NCBI RefSeq assembly: GCF_002293435.1
Contig: NZ_DBDF01000205.1
Span: forward strand, 21,872-77,487
Reading direction: 5' to 3'
Source of the DNA: Bacteroides sp. UBA939
GTDB lineage: Bacteria; Bacteroidota; Bacteroidia; Bacteroidales; Bacteroidaceae
DNA length: 55,616 nucleotides
The translations under genes and the position numbers were made by a program. Shown here in pieces: positions 1 through 7,595 of the stretch (positions are counted from its first letter, which is position 1; each line of letters opens with the position of its first letter). The notes below the pieces were generated by a model. It made no database searches. It saw only the letters and a program-made list of their open reading frames with translations, and was not told the DNA's origin.

Positions 1-120
1 GAGTTAAGGAGTTAAAGCCAATAGTCTTGTTATATGTTTCACGGAGTATCGGCTTTAACTCCTAAGCCAACTTGTTGGCTGATAACTTCTTTAACTCCTA
101 TAACTCCTTTAATGAACTTC
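1..120. repeat. Partial copy of a palindromic dispersed intergenic repeat
   Basis: Bases 10-70 hold inverted arms: GGAGTTAAAGCC near base 8 and GGCTTTAACTCC near base 51, around a short loop. They are followed by further TAACTCC blocks up to base 116. The same words recur at 7256-7510 and at the right edge of the window, so this is the cut end of a dispersed palindromic element and not a gene. An 80-residue reading frame on the plus strand here is an artefact of the repeat and of the antisense of the next gene. Confidence 0.6.
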
Positions 121-126
121 TAACAC

Positions 127-1377
127 TTATTCATAAGCATGGTCTTTCGGGAAGTCTTCACCGTCCCATGCCTTCTTTGAAGTCCAGGGCAGTGCGGCAT
201 CCGTCCAGAAAGGGTCGTCGGCAGGTAGCCCCAGAGGCAGGAAAGCCAGTGAAGCCAGGTATAAACTGCCGTTATTCGTGTACCAATCCGAGATATCCGG
301 TTGCGAGCCGTTGAAACCTAAGATAAGGAAGCCCTTCTCATTGAAATTCCGGTTATCGCCAAACATGCGCTGAACGACTGCCGTCATTGCAGCGCGTACC
401 TGTCCGGCAGGCAATTCCTTGGGCAACCAGCCACGCAGGGACAACAGGGCAAGCGGCTGCAACACCGCCGTGCGGTAAGTGATGGAGCGTCCGAACACGG
501 GGAATGTACCCTCAGGCGAGATGAAGCGTTCCAATATCATGCCGAAGCGCTGCATACGCTGCAATGATTTCTGGAAGTGACCGTTCCACGGGTTCCTGAT
601 ATTATTATTCTTGCCGGCATCTACCAGCACCTCCAGGCATTCCACGTACATCGGGTGGAGCACAAAGCTATTGTAATAGTCGAAGGCGAAATGCTGTCCG
701 TCACTGTACCAGCCGTCACCCACATACCATTCGTTCACTTTGCGCAGGGCAGAGGTGATGCGGTAATCATCTGCCTGCGCACCTGCCTTCTTCAGGAAGC
801 ACTCGATGGTGGAGGAGAACAGCAACCAGTTGGTATAAGGAGGATTTACCCGGCGTAATTGCCGGAACTCGGCGACGTAGCGTTCTTTGGTCAGGCTGTC
901 CAGCGGCATCCACAGCGCATCATATCCACGCAGGAAGCTCTCTGCTATAAATGCGGCGTCTACCAGCGGCTGACCTTCTTTTCTCCATAGCAGATAGTCT
1001 TTGCTCTCCGGGTCTACGGACTGGGCGTAGCTCTTCAAAGCCCATTCACGCAATTGCCTGCGCTGCTTGCCCTCTGCCGTATCATCATCCGGCAACGATA
1101 GCCACGGCGCCACACCTGCCATCAGCCGTCCGAAGCATTCCATATAGGTCACCCGTTTGTCGCGGCCGTCCCAGGAGGGGCTTAGCTCTACCTGCATATC
1201 CTCCTGCAACTTGCCTTCGCTCATGCTGCTAAGTACGGGCGCCGCCATCTGATACAGGACTCCCGCCCACAACTCCCGGTCGGTCTTTACCTTCTCCGGT
1301 TTCTTCTTAGCCGAGGCATGGATAGGAACCAGCAATGCCACGGCCAACAGTAACCATACGTATTTTCTTGATTTCAT
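127..1377 (-). CDS. DUF2264 domain-containing secreted protein
   Basis: This 416-residue protein starts with a Sec signal peptide (basic n-region MKSRK, hydrophobic core to about residue 22, small residues near ASA). The rest is rich in Trp, Tyr and Leu and matches the DUF2264 family in layout, an alpha/alpha-barrel-like fold often found in Bacteroides polysaccharide utilisation loci and suspected to act on glycans. Recognisable stretches are WYVGDGWYSDG and FAFDYYNSFVLHPMY in the middle and GTFPVFGRSITYR near residue 300. The length fits the short form of the family. Its neighbours are a GH16 enzyme and a severed DUF2264 C-terminal piece, so it probably belonged to a glycan-degrading gene group. 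The substrate cannot be read from sequence. Confidence 0.85.
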   Translation of the reverse strand: MKSRKYVWLLLAVALLVPIHASAKKKPEKVKTDRELWAGVLYQMAAPVLSSMSEGKLQEDMQVELSPSWDGRDKRVTYMECFGRLMAGVAPWLSLPDDDTAEGKQRRQLREWALKSYAQSVDPESKDYLLWRKEGQPLVDAAFIAESFLRGYDALWMPLDSLTKERYVAEFRQLRRVNPPYTNWLLFSSTIECFLKKAGAQADDYRITSALRKVNEWYVGDGWYSDGQHFAFDYYNSFVLHPMYVECLEVLVDAGKNNNIRNPWNGHFQKSLQRMQRFGMILERFISPEGTFPVFGRSITYRTAVLQPLALLSLRGWLPKELPAGQVRAAMTAVVQRMFGDNRNFNEKGFLILGFNGSQPDISDWYTNNGSLYLASLAFLPLGLPADDPFWTDAALPWTSKKAWDGEDFPKDHAYE

Positions 1378-1447
1378 ATTATAACAGGATAAGTTGTTTT
1401 CATCGTTACAAATATATCTGTTTTCAGAATTACATTTACTATAACCT

Positions 1448-2320
1448 TCATTGTTTTTGATATACCCTTACGTAATCTATCTCATAACGCATCGGAATGG
1501 CTTTATCATCTATTTCTCCACCATTTGCACCGCCAAGCGCCAAATTCAACAAAATATATTGTGGCTTGTGGAAAGGATTCGTTCCCCTACCGATGCTGCC
1601 ATTGATGGTTTCACTCAAAGGAACTTCATTCAGCAACTCATCATCCAAGTAGATTTTAATCGCCGTTTCATCCCAATCCATACGCCAGATATGGAACTTA
1701 TCCGCCCATTGCGGGTCTTTATCCGTGAAGTGGATAAAGGGAATTGTTTTAGTATTCCACTTCGCATTCGAACGCCTGTCGGTGCCCCAGGCGGCATTTG
1801 CCAGGATATGCGGTTCACCCTTGATGCGATAGTACTCCATGATATCAATTTCACCGCACGAAGGCCATTCCATGCCACGCCCCAACGTCCAGATAGCCGG
1901 CCACGAGCCTCCACTTACAGGAATCCGGGCACGAACTTCAAATCTGCCATACAGGAACTCTTTCTTGCCGGCGGTAGTTACACACGCAGAAGTGTAGTCT
2001 ATGAACTCCCTTTTCCTCCGCCAGTTATCACTCCCGGCTTCATACCGGGGATTCTTACGTCCTTTCTCTTTTCGCGCTTCGATAATCAGTTTGCCGTCCT
2101 CGCAACGGGCATTGCCTTCCTGATACCACTGCGCCTCTTCATTACGCACAAAGCCATTCTCATAATTCCAAACGGTGGCATCCGGACGACCGTCTGCATC
2201 AAATTCATCACTCCATACCAGCTTCCAATCCGATTGCCCGAACCACTTATCTACCCATTCCACGAAAGGAATACCTTTCTCATTAAAGCGAATCGGCAAC
2301 CAGATGTACCGTGAATCCAT
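1448..2320 (-). CDS. Glycoside hydrolase family 16 enzyme with a hybrid, truncated N-terminus
   Basis: The GH16 catalytic domain is complete. It begins at WKLVWSDEF, carries the hallmark EIDIME motif (nucleophile and acid/base Glu flanking an Asp) and ends in YEIDYVRVYQKQ. GH16 enzymes cleave beta-1,3/1,4 glucans or galactans; this one looks laminarinase-like, but the substrate is not certain. The residues before the domain, with DSRYIWLPIRF and FVEWVDKW, resemble the C-terminal tail of a GH43-like or related glycosidase, with no signal peptide. The frame stays open to about 2434 with only TTG or internal ATG starts; ATG at 2320 gives 290 residues. Upstream it runs into the antisense of a plus-strand DUF2264 fragment, so the gene has probably lost its true 5' end by recombination and may not be exported. 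Confidence 0.75.
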   Translation of the reverse strand: MDSRYIWLPIRFNEKGIPFVEWVDKWFGQSDWKLVWSDEFDADGRPDATVWNYENGFVRNEEAQWYQEGNARCEDGKLIIEARKEKGRKNPRYEAGSDNWRRKREFIDYTSACVTTAGKKEFLYGRFEVRARIPVSGGSWPAIWTLGRGMEWPSCGEIDIMEYYRIKGEPHILANAAWGTDRRSNAKWNTKTIPFIHFTDKDPQWADKFHIWRMDWDETAIKIYLDDELLNEVPLSETINGSIGRGTNPFHKPQYILLNLALGGANGGEIDDKAIPMRYEIDYVRVYQKQ

Positions 2321-3161
2321 CAGGCTTTTCGGACGCCATACATCTGTAGAGAACAACGGGCCTTGGGAGAAGGAGCTTAAGCCGGGGAAAGCGTACAATA
2401 AGTTCATGGAAGGGTCGAACACGCTGTTTACCAATTATCCCAATAGCGGCAGCTCCGAAATACGTGCCTGGTGCCATGAGACGGTTGCCAGGGACTGGCA
2501 GAAATTCCGCTCTACGGAGAATTACAACAAGTTGTCCTACAACACGGCGTTCCCCTGGATGGCGGACAGTCCCGATGGAAAGGTGTCGATGAACTATGCC
2601 ATCCTGAATGCCACACAGCAATGGGAGGTGCTTCGCCTCTATACGTTCAGGAAGTTTGAAGACGGCGTTTACTACCGGGATGCAAAGCTCGAAACGAATG
2701 CTGAAATCAAGTTCCGTCTGGCAGATATCCCGCTTCCTAATGGCATACTTCGTGTGGACAGGGTTTCATTCCCCGTCACCACTCAACTGCGCTATGGACA
2801 TTATTCTCTGCCTGAACTGGGCAAGCCTATCGTTACGAAGGAGCAAAAGGCCGGAGGATATACCGCTTATAGTATGGATAACGGAGAGTATCAGACGGCG
2901 CTTATCAATCTTCAGGGCTGGTCGGCAGTGGAGTATGTGCAGACAGAAGGGTTGCATCCGGTGAGCAACAAATGTTCCGTAATCAATGCGGCGACTACTC
3001 ATTCGGGCGATAAGCTCTTTATCACACTGCAATTATGGAAGAAGAGCGGCAAGCCGTTTACTAAAAAAGAGCTGACGCCTGTGAAGTCCTTCGAGCAGAA
3101 AGGAGACACGGTAACTATTCGTTTTTCGGATGGGACGGTGAAGACGGTATCGTTCCCCTAA
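2304..3161 (+). pseudogene. 3' fragment of a DUF2264-type gene
   Basis: From about base 2358 (GPWEKELKPG) to the stop, the frame encodes roughly 265 residues that look like the beta-rich C-terminal part of a DUF2264-type protein, including AFPWMADSPDG, VSMNYAILNATQQWEVLR and a final strand-rich segment ending TVKTVSFP. There is no signal peptide and no N-terminal domain. Upstream of about 2350 the reading frame is just the antisense of the GH16 gene. The gene therefore appears to be a severed 3' half, joined head to head with the truncated GH16 gene. It could still be translated from ATG 2304, but a functional product is unlikely. The family assignment is by overall resemblance and is moderately certain. 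Confidence 0.6.
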
Positions 3162-3182
3162 TGCCAGTTCGGAAGGAATAGT

Positions 3183-3190
3183 TATCTTTG
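3183..3190 (+). promoter_or_regulatory. Bacteroides -7 box for hemW
   Basis: TATCTTTG matches the Bacteroides -7 consensus TAnnTTTG and lies 26 nt before the hemW ATG. No clear -33 TTTG is seen. Confidence 0.5.
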
Positions 3191-3216
3191 CCGGGCTTAC
3201 TTAATACAGCACCACC

Positions 3217-4371
3217 ATGGCAGGCATCTACATACATATTCCATTCTGCAAGACACGCTGCATCTATTGCGATTTCTATTCCACCACACGGTCTGAATTG
3301 AAATCGCAATATATCCGTGCCCTTTGCCGGGAACTGACGGAGCGCAAGGAATATCTGAAAGGAGAAGCCGTCGAAACGATTTACTTCGGCGGCGGAACAC
3401 CTTCACAATTATCAGAAGAGGATTTCAGGCAAGTGTTCGGCACCATCGAACAAGTCTACGGATTGGAACATGCAAAAGAAATAACTCTTGAAGCCAACCC
3501 GGACGACCTGACGGATGAATATACCGGAATGCTGTCCGCACTACCTTTCAACCGCATCAGCATGGGGATACAAACCTTCGACGATGCCACCCTGCAATTG
3601 CTCAACAGACGGCATAACGCCACGCAAGCCATCAAAGCAGTGGAGCGTTGCCGTCGTGCCGGCTTCCGGAATATCAGCATCGACCTTATCTACGGCCTGC
3701 CGGGCGAAACAAACGAACGCTGGAAGCAAGACCTGCAACAAGCCGTCAGCCTCCACGCGGAACATATCTCTGCCTATCATCTTACCTACGAGGAAGGAAC
3801 TCCCATCCACGACATGCTACTCTCCCACCGCATCCGCGAAGTGGACGAAGAAAGCAGCGCCCTCTTCTTCTCCGACCTGACAGACACACTGACCGCTGCC
3901 GGATATGAGCACTACGAGATATCCAACTTCTGCCAACCGGGAATGTACTCCCGCCACAACACTTCCTACTGGCGAGGAATTCCTTATCTGGGATGCGGCC
4001 CTTCGGCACACTCGTTCAATACCCTTACAAGGGAATGGAACACCGCATCTCTGGAAAAGTACATAAGCTCCATTGAAGAAGGCCACCGGGAGTTTGAAAC
4101 CGAATATCTGGACACCGCCACCCGCTATAACGAGTGTATCATGACCGCCCTGCGCACCATGTGGGGAGTGCCCATGCAGTATGTAGAACAAACGTTTGGC
4201 CCTGAGCTACGGCAATACTGCACGGATATGGCACGCCCCTACCTGCAAAGCGGCAAGCTGGAGTTAAAAGACAATCACCTGCGCCTGACACGCGAAGGGA
4301 TATTCGTATCGGACGGCATCATCAGTGACTTGATGTTTATTGAGGACCTGCATTATTCATGCAGGCAATAG
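3217..4371 (+). CDS. hemW: HemW-like radical SAM protein (heme chaperone, formerly called coproporphyrinogen III oxidase-like)
   Basis: The 384-residue protein opens with the HemW signature MAGIYIHIPFC followed by C11-x3-C15-x2-C18, the ligands of the radical SAM [4Fe-4S] cluster. GGGTPS (SAM-binding glycine motif), LEANPDDL and SMGIQTFDD follow in the family order, and the HemW C-terminal domain is present. HemW proteins bind heme and are thought to deliver it to respiratory enzymes; older annotations call them oxygen-independent coproporphyrinogen oxidases, but they usually lack that activity. The gene stands alone, with a -7 box just upstream and a palindromic repeat downstream. The start at 3217 is the only one that keeps the conserved N-terminus. 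Confidence 0.92.
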   Translation: MAGIYIHIPFCKTRCIYCDFYSTTRSELKSQYIRALCRELTERKEYLKGEAVETIYFGGGTPSQLSEEDFRQVFGTIEQVYGLEHAKEITLEANPDDLTDEYTGMLSALPFNRISMGIQTFDDATLQLLNRRHNATQAIKAVERCRRAGFRNISIDLIYGLPGETNERWKQDLQQAVSLHAEHISAYHLTYEEGTPIHDMLLSHRIREVDEESSALFFSDLTDTLTAAGYEHYEISNFCQPGMYSRHNTSYWRGIPYLGCGPSAHSFNTLTREWNTASLEKYISSIEEGHREFETEYLDTATRYNECIMTALRTMWGVPMQYVEQTFGPELRQYCTDMARPYLQSGKLELKDNHLRLTREGIFVSDGIISDLMFIEDLHYSCRQ

Positions 4372-4431
4372 TCTGCCTGTATTATACATGCTTATGTACA
4401 ATTATCCATGCAATAATTAGTTTATACTTTG

Positions 4432-4571
4432 ATAGTATCTGTCATGCTGAGCGTAGTCGAAGCATCTCTTCTCCTGAAATACAACGGGAGAGGGAACCTT
4501 CGACTGCACTCTGACTATTCCTCAATGAAATAATAGAAGAGGTTTTGAGCGAAGCTAATGACAGATACTAT
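4432..4571. repeat. MITE-like 140-bp element with 14-bp perfect terminal inverted repeats
   Basis: ATAGTATCTGTCAT at 4432-4445 is the exact reverse complement of ATGACAGATACTAT at 4558-4571. The interior contains a second nested inverted pair (AGTCGAAG near 4456, CTTCGACT near 4498). No coding frame is present. The remaining non-coding stretch from 4372 to 4800 shows no gene. Confidence 0.65.
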
Positions 4572-4644
4572 AAGGTAAATAAACATGAGTACTTATTCTT
4601 TAAAAACGCTGCTTATGATTATTAGCAAAGCAACATTCAGATTT

Positions 4645-4677
4645 GAACACGGAGGCACGGAGATACAGAGTTTTTTT
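4645..4677. repeat. Left imperfect inverted repeat flanking the toxin-antitoxin cassette
   Basis: The sequence reads GAACACGGAGGCACGGAG followed by ATACAGAGTTTTTTT. Its partner in opposite orientation lies at 5975-6008 (AAAAAACTCTGTGCCTC then TATACCTCTGTGTTTAA). These are diverged copies of a CTCTGTG/CACAGAG-rich dispersed sequence. Confidence 0.5.
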
Positions 4678-4807
4678 ATTTCTTAATTTAGGCGCGGATT
4701 GCGCGGATGGCACGGAGTTTTTAGAAGAGGCGTTGTGTGGATGGTAATCACACTTGCTTTCGCTGCGGATGCTAAGATGCTGAAGGTGAAGAAATATTTG
4801 ATTGGGG

Positions 4808-4838
4808 TTGTATTTCTATATAACTTTTTATATCTTTG
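4808..4838 (+). promoter_or_regulatory. Bacteroides promoter of the toxin-antitoxin operon
   Basis: TTG at 4808-4810, a 20-nt spacer and TATCTTTG at 4831-4838 give a close match to the Bacteroides TTTG-N19-21-TAnnTTTG promoter. The toxin ATG at 4843 starts only four bases after the -7 box, so transcription would begin at or inside the first codons. Confidence 0.65.
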
Positions 4839-4842
4839 CACT

Positions 4843-5175
4843 ATGAGAGCGATAATTACATATAAGAATTATTTTAATGACTTTCTACAAAAGCTATCAA
4901 AACAAGAGAGGGGAAAATTTTTACGTGCGTTGGACTTGCTTGTGACAGAGGATAAGATACCGCATCACTATATTAAATTTATTAGAGATGGGGTGTATGA
5001 GTTTCGATCTAATTATGGGAATACAGAATTCCGCGTATTCTTCATTTATGACGGGGATACGATTGTTGTCTTATTCAATGCCTTCAAAAAGAAGACGCAG
5101 AAAACTCCTGGTAGTGAGATAAAGAAAGCGATAAAGTTAAAGGAGGAATATTATGCAGCTAAAAGAAATCAGTAA
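4843..5175 (+). CDS. HigB/RelE-type toxin
   Basis: The 110-residue basic protein matches the phage Gp49/HigB-like RelE superfamily (mRNA interferase toxins acting at the ribosome): FLQKLSKQERGKFLRALDLL near the N-terminus, then the core strands YEFRSNYGNTEFRVFFIYDG and TIVVLFNAFKKKTQKTP. It overlaps the next gene, an HTH antitoxin, by 23 nt, the usual toxin-first HigBA order. The frame is open upstream to 4699, but the extra 48 residues cross the promoter and a low-complexity repeat, so ATG 4843 is preferred. The Arg and Lys residues in the core strands are compatible with an active toxin. Confidence 0.85.
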   Translation: MRAIITYKNYFNDFLQKLSKQERGKFLRALDLLVTEDKIPHHYIKFIRDGVYEFRSNYGNTEFRVFFIYDGDTIVVLFNAFKKKTQKTPGSEIKKAIKLKEEYYAAKRNQ

Positions 5176-5458
5176 GGACATTTATGATGTCAGCGCATTG
5201 CTTGATGAAGTATTGGGAAAGGAAGGAACCCCCGAACGCGAAAAGAGCCGTGAAAAGGCATGGGAAGAGTATAATGCTCAAATCTTATTGGATGCCCGTA
5301 AAAATGCAAGACTTACGCAAGCGGAACTCGCCAAGCGCATAGGGGCAGATAAAGGTTATATATCAAGGATAGAGAGAGGGCTTACAGTTCCAACAGTTTC
5401 TACCTTATATCGAATTGCGGCAGCTATGGGACTAACCGTAGAGTTACGACCTATGTAA
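5153..5458 (+). CDS. HigA-like XRE-family antitoxin
   Basis: This 101-residue protein has a C-terminal Xre/Cro helix-turn-helix: AGLTQAEL-type sequence ARLTQAELAKRIGADKGYIS, then RIERGLTVPTVSTLYRIAAA. HigA-type antitoxins bind the toxin and repress their shared promoter. A strong ribosome-binding site AAGGAGGA lies just upstream, inside the toxin gene, which would favour high antitoxin translation. The overlap with the toxin implies translational coupling. The N-terminal 45 residues are probably the toxin-binding part. Confidence 0.87.
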   Translation: MQLKEISKDIYDVSALLDEVLGKEGTPEREKSREKAWEEYNAQILLDARKNARLTQAELAKRIGADKGYISRIERGLTVPTVSTLYRIAAAMGLTVELRPM

Positions 5459-5465
5459 AATAAAG

Positions 5466-5921
5466 ATGGAAGCGATAAATAAAGGAAATATATTACTCTA
5501 TCAGACAGAAGATGGAGAATCCAAAATAGAAGTTACATTGGCTAATGATACGGTTTGGCTAACTACCGACCAGATGGCTGAACTGTTTCAACGTAATAAA
5601 TCTACTATTTCACGGCATGTAAAGAATGTCTTTGATTCGGGAGAATTAAGCCCGAACTCAACTGTTGCATATTTTGCAACAGTTCAACAGGAAGGTAGCC
5701 GTAAGGTAGAAAGAAACGTAGTTTGCTACAATCTGGATATGATTATCAGTGTAGGTTATCGTGTCCAATCCTATCATGGAGTTCAGTTTAGAGTCTGGGC
5801 TACACAAGTACTGAGGGAATACCTCACAAGAGGTAAGGAGTTGATGATGAATGATGAATTATTAAACACAGAGCACACAGAGTTCCTTTCTTTAATTGAA
5901 CACAGAAGTACTGTGTTTTAA
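5466..5921 (+). pseudogene. Truncated rhuM-family gene
   Basis: The first 125 or so residues are a good match to the RhuM family (virulence RhuM; KilA-N/Bro-like DNA-binding N-domain): VWLTTDQMAELFQRNKSTIS, RHVKNVFDSGEL, MIISVGYRVQSYHGVQFR and WATQVLREYLTRG. Intact RhuM proteins are about 300-340 residues. Here the frame runs into a CACAGAG-rich repeat after LTRG and stops at 151 residues, so the C-terminal two-thirds is missing. It begins 7 nt after the antitoxin stop and is probably cotranscribed with the pair. Confidence 0.8.
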
Positions 5922-5974
5922 GAAGAGAATATGAACAAGAAAGAGCACACAGAGAGGGCGACTACGTCGCAGAG

Positions 5975-6008
5975 AAAAAACTCTGTGCCTCTATACCTCT
6001 GTGTTTAA
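5975..6008. repeat. Right imperfect inverted repeat flanking the toxin-antitoxin cassette
   Basis: This is the reverse-oriented partner of 4645-4677. Between 5922 and 6063 several CTCTGTG, CCTCTGTG and CACAGAG words occur in both orientations with no coding frame, so the segment is dispersed repeat sequence. Confidence 0.5.
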
Positions 6009-6063
6009 TTTCTGTACCTCTGTGTTTAATTTAAAAAAGGAACTCTGTTTCTCTGTGTCCGAG

Positions 6064-7218
6064 CTATTTCACCGTCACCATCGTAGCCCCGAAACCATAT
6101 TCCTGGAAAGAAGCATCCTGATGGCGGAAAGCCGGGTATTTACGCTTCAGTTCATCCAGCAACGCCTTGCGAAGCACGCCGTCGCCTTTACCATGAATGA
6201 AGACGATGCGCTGCTCGCGTTTATTCTTGTACTGTTCCAGCACTTCGCGGAACTTATCCAGCTGATAATTCAGCATCTCACTGTTACTCATGCCGCGAGT
6301 ATCATCCAGTAGTTCTCCGATATGAAGGTCTATCTCTATAATGCCGTTCTGCCCGCCGCGCTTCACTATCGGTTGAGCCTTAGGACTCTCCACGGACTTC
6401 TTCTGCAACAAAGCTGACTGTAATTCTTCGGCGGATACATATACTTGCTTGGCAGGAACATCACTCTTCACCACATCATAAATCAAAGCAGGGGTTTCAA
6501 AGAACTCAGACTCCTGAAAAGTATGCAGTTTATAAAACTTCACCGTATCAATGCGAAGTTCCACGCTGACAGCCGGCTTTAAGGCAAAAGAGCGGCCGTC
6601 TTTCAAGGCAATGAACTGCACAGCTACGTGTTCACGGTCATTCAGTTCCGCCTTCTCAAACTCCTCCAACAAGAGTTTCATATTCGGCTCGATGATGCCG
6701 TGCGAACGGACATTCCACGCCTTTCCCTCGGCGCAGAGGTAGGTATAATACAGATAATAGTTACTGTCGTTCACCAGATAAGCCTCAAAAGGAGTAGTGC
6801 TGACAGCCTTGATATCTTCCGGGACGAAAGCCAGAAACACATTCAGAATATCTCCGCCACGCGTTTCCGGCTGATGGTAAACAGACACTTGCGGTCTGGA
6901 CAAGCCTTCCGGTTCCATACCTTTCAATTCCGTACCTTTCAGTTCCGTACCTTTTCGTTCCGAACCAGACACGGTTCCCTGTTCCGGACGTGATATGGAA
7001 GCCTTTACCGGTTTCTCTTCTGTCCTCTTCGGGGCTGTTTTAGGCACAGGTTTCGCCAGATTGTAATCGTCCGTATCAATCACCACACAATCACGCACGG
7101 ACATCGGAATATCAAATCCATCGGCATCCTCTACCAGCACAATGTCCTTTCCCTGAAACCTTTTCACGATTCCGCCTCCTACTTCATTGAGGAAACGCAC
7201 TTTATCACCTATTTTCAT
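6064..7218 (-). CDS. DUF2027 / Smr domain protein
   Basis: The 384-residue protein has an N-terminal small-barrel segment (MKIGDKVRFLNEVGGGIV, about residues 1-45) typical of DUF2027 and a Pro/Lys/Glu-rich linker with short near-repeats around residues 85-105. A DUF2027 core and a C-terminal Smr domain (about 295-384) follow. The Smr domain shows EIDLHIGELLDD and VFIHGKGDGVLRKALLDEL, the DLH and HGKG motifs shared with the MutS2 C-terminus. Smr domains bind or nick nucleic acid; the exact role of this Bacteroidetes family is not settled. The linker near-repeats are direct in the DNA (6925-6965) and could vary in length. It is a single gene between two repeat elements. Confidence 0.85.
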   Translation of the reverse strand: MKIGDKVRFLNEVGGGIVKRFQGKDIVLVEDADGFDIPMSVRDCVVIDTDDYNLAKPVPKTAPKRTEEKPVKASISRPEQGTVSGSERKGTELKGTELKGMEPEGLSRPQVSVYHQPETRGGDILNVFLAFVPEDIKAVSTTPFEAYLVNDSNYYLYYTYLCAEGKAWNVRSHGIIEPNMKLLLEEFEKAELNDREHVAVQFIALKDGRSFALKPAVSVELRIDTVKFYKLHTFQESEFFETPALIYDVVKSDVPAKQVYVSAEELQSALLQKKSVESPKAQPIVKRGGQNGIIEIDLHIGELLDDTRGMSNSEMLNYQLDKFREVLEQYKNKREQRIVFIHGKGDGVLRKALLDELKRKYPAFRHQDASFQEYGFGATMVTVK

Positions 7219-7255
7219 CTTTGTTTCTATTTATTGTTTTACGAATTATATAAAT

Positions 7256-7510
7256 CGGGAGTTATCGCTTCATTTAGGAGTTAGAGGAGTTATCAGCCCC
7301 CAAGGGGGCTTAGGAGTTAAAGCCGATACTCCGTTTATATGTTAGTTCTTCGGATTATTTCCCTGAAAGCTTTTCACCTTACCACCTGAAAGCTCTTCAG
7401 ATAAAAACGTAGCAAGACTATCGGCTTTATCTCCTAAGCGAAGCGATACCCCCCTTAACTCCTAAGCCCTCTTGGGGACTGATAACTCCTGAGCGAAGCG
7501 ATAACTAAGA
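7256..7510. repeat. Palindromic dispersed intergenic element, 250 bp
   Basis: The arms are imperfect inverted repeats. On the left are TTATCGCTTC, AGGAGTTATCAG, CCCCCAAGGGGGC and TTAGGAGTTAAAGCCGATA. Their reverse complements appear on the right as TATCGGCTTTATCTCCTAAG, CCCCTTAACTCCTAAGCC, CTGATAACTCCT and GAAGCGATAA. The centre holds two copies of an ACCTGAAAGCT-like word. Related sequence occurs at both edges of the window. Confidence 0.65.
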
Positions 7511-7566
7511 CCACAAAGATACGGCAACTCCATAAAAAAAGGTAGAAAAAAGACGATTAATATCCG

Positions 7567-7574
7567 TACCTTTG
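7567..7574 (+). promoter_or_regulatory. Bacteroides -7 box for queA
   Basis: TACCTTTG fits TAnnTTTG and lies 22 nt before ATG 7596. An in-frame TTG at 7572 falls within this box, which argues against using it as the start codon. Confidence 0.55.
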
Positions 7575-7595
7575 CCGCCTGTAAAGAAGTTTGTT

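Noticed and set aside
1451..2314. Long plus-strand frame opposite the GH16 gene
   Set aside because: It is the antisense of a clear GH16 catalytic domain with no family match of its own.
7572..7595. TTG start giving a QueA longer by 8 residues
   Set aside because: The TTG lies inside the -7 box TACCTTTG; ATG 7596 is the better start.
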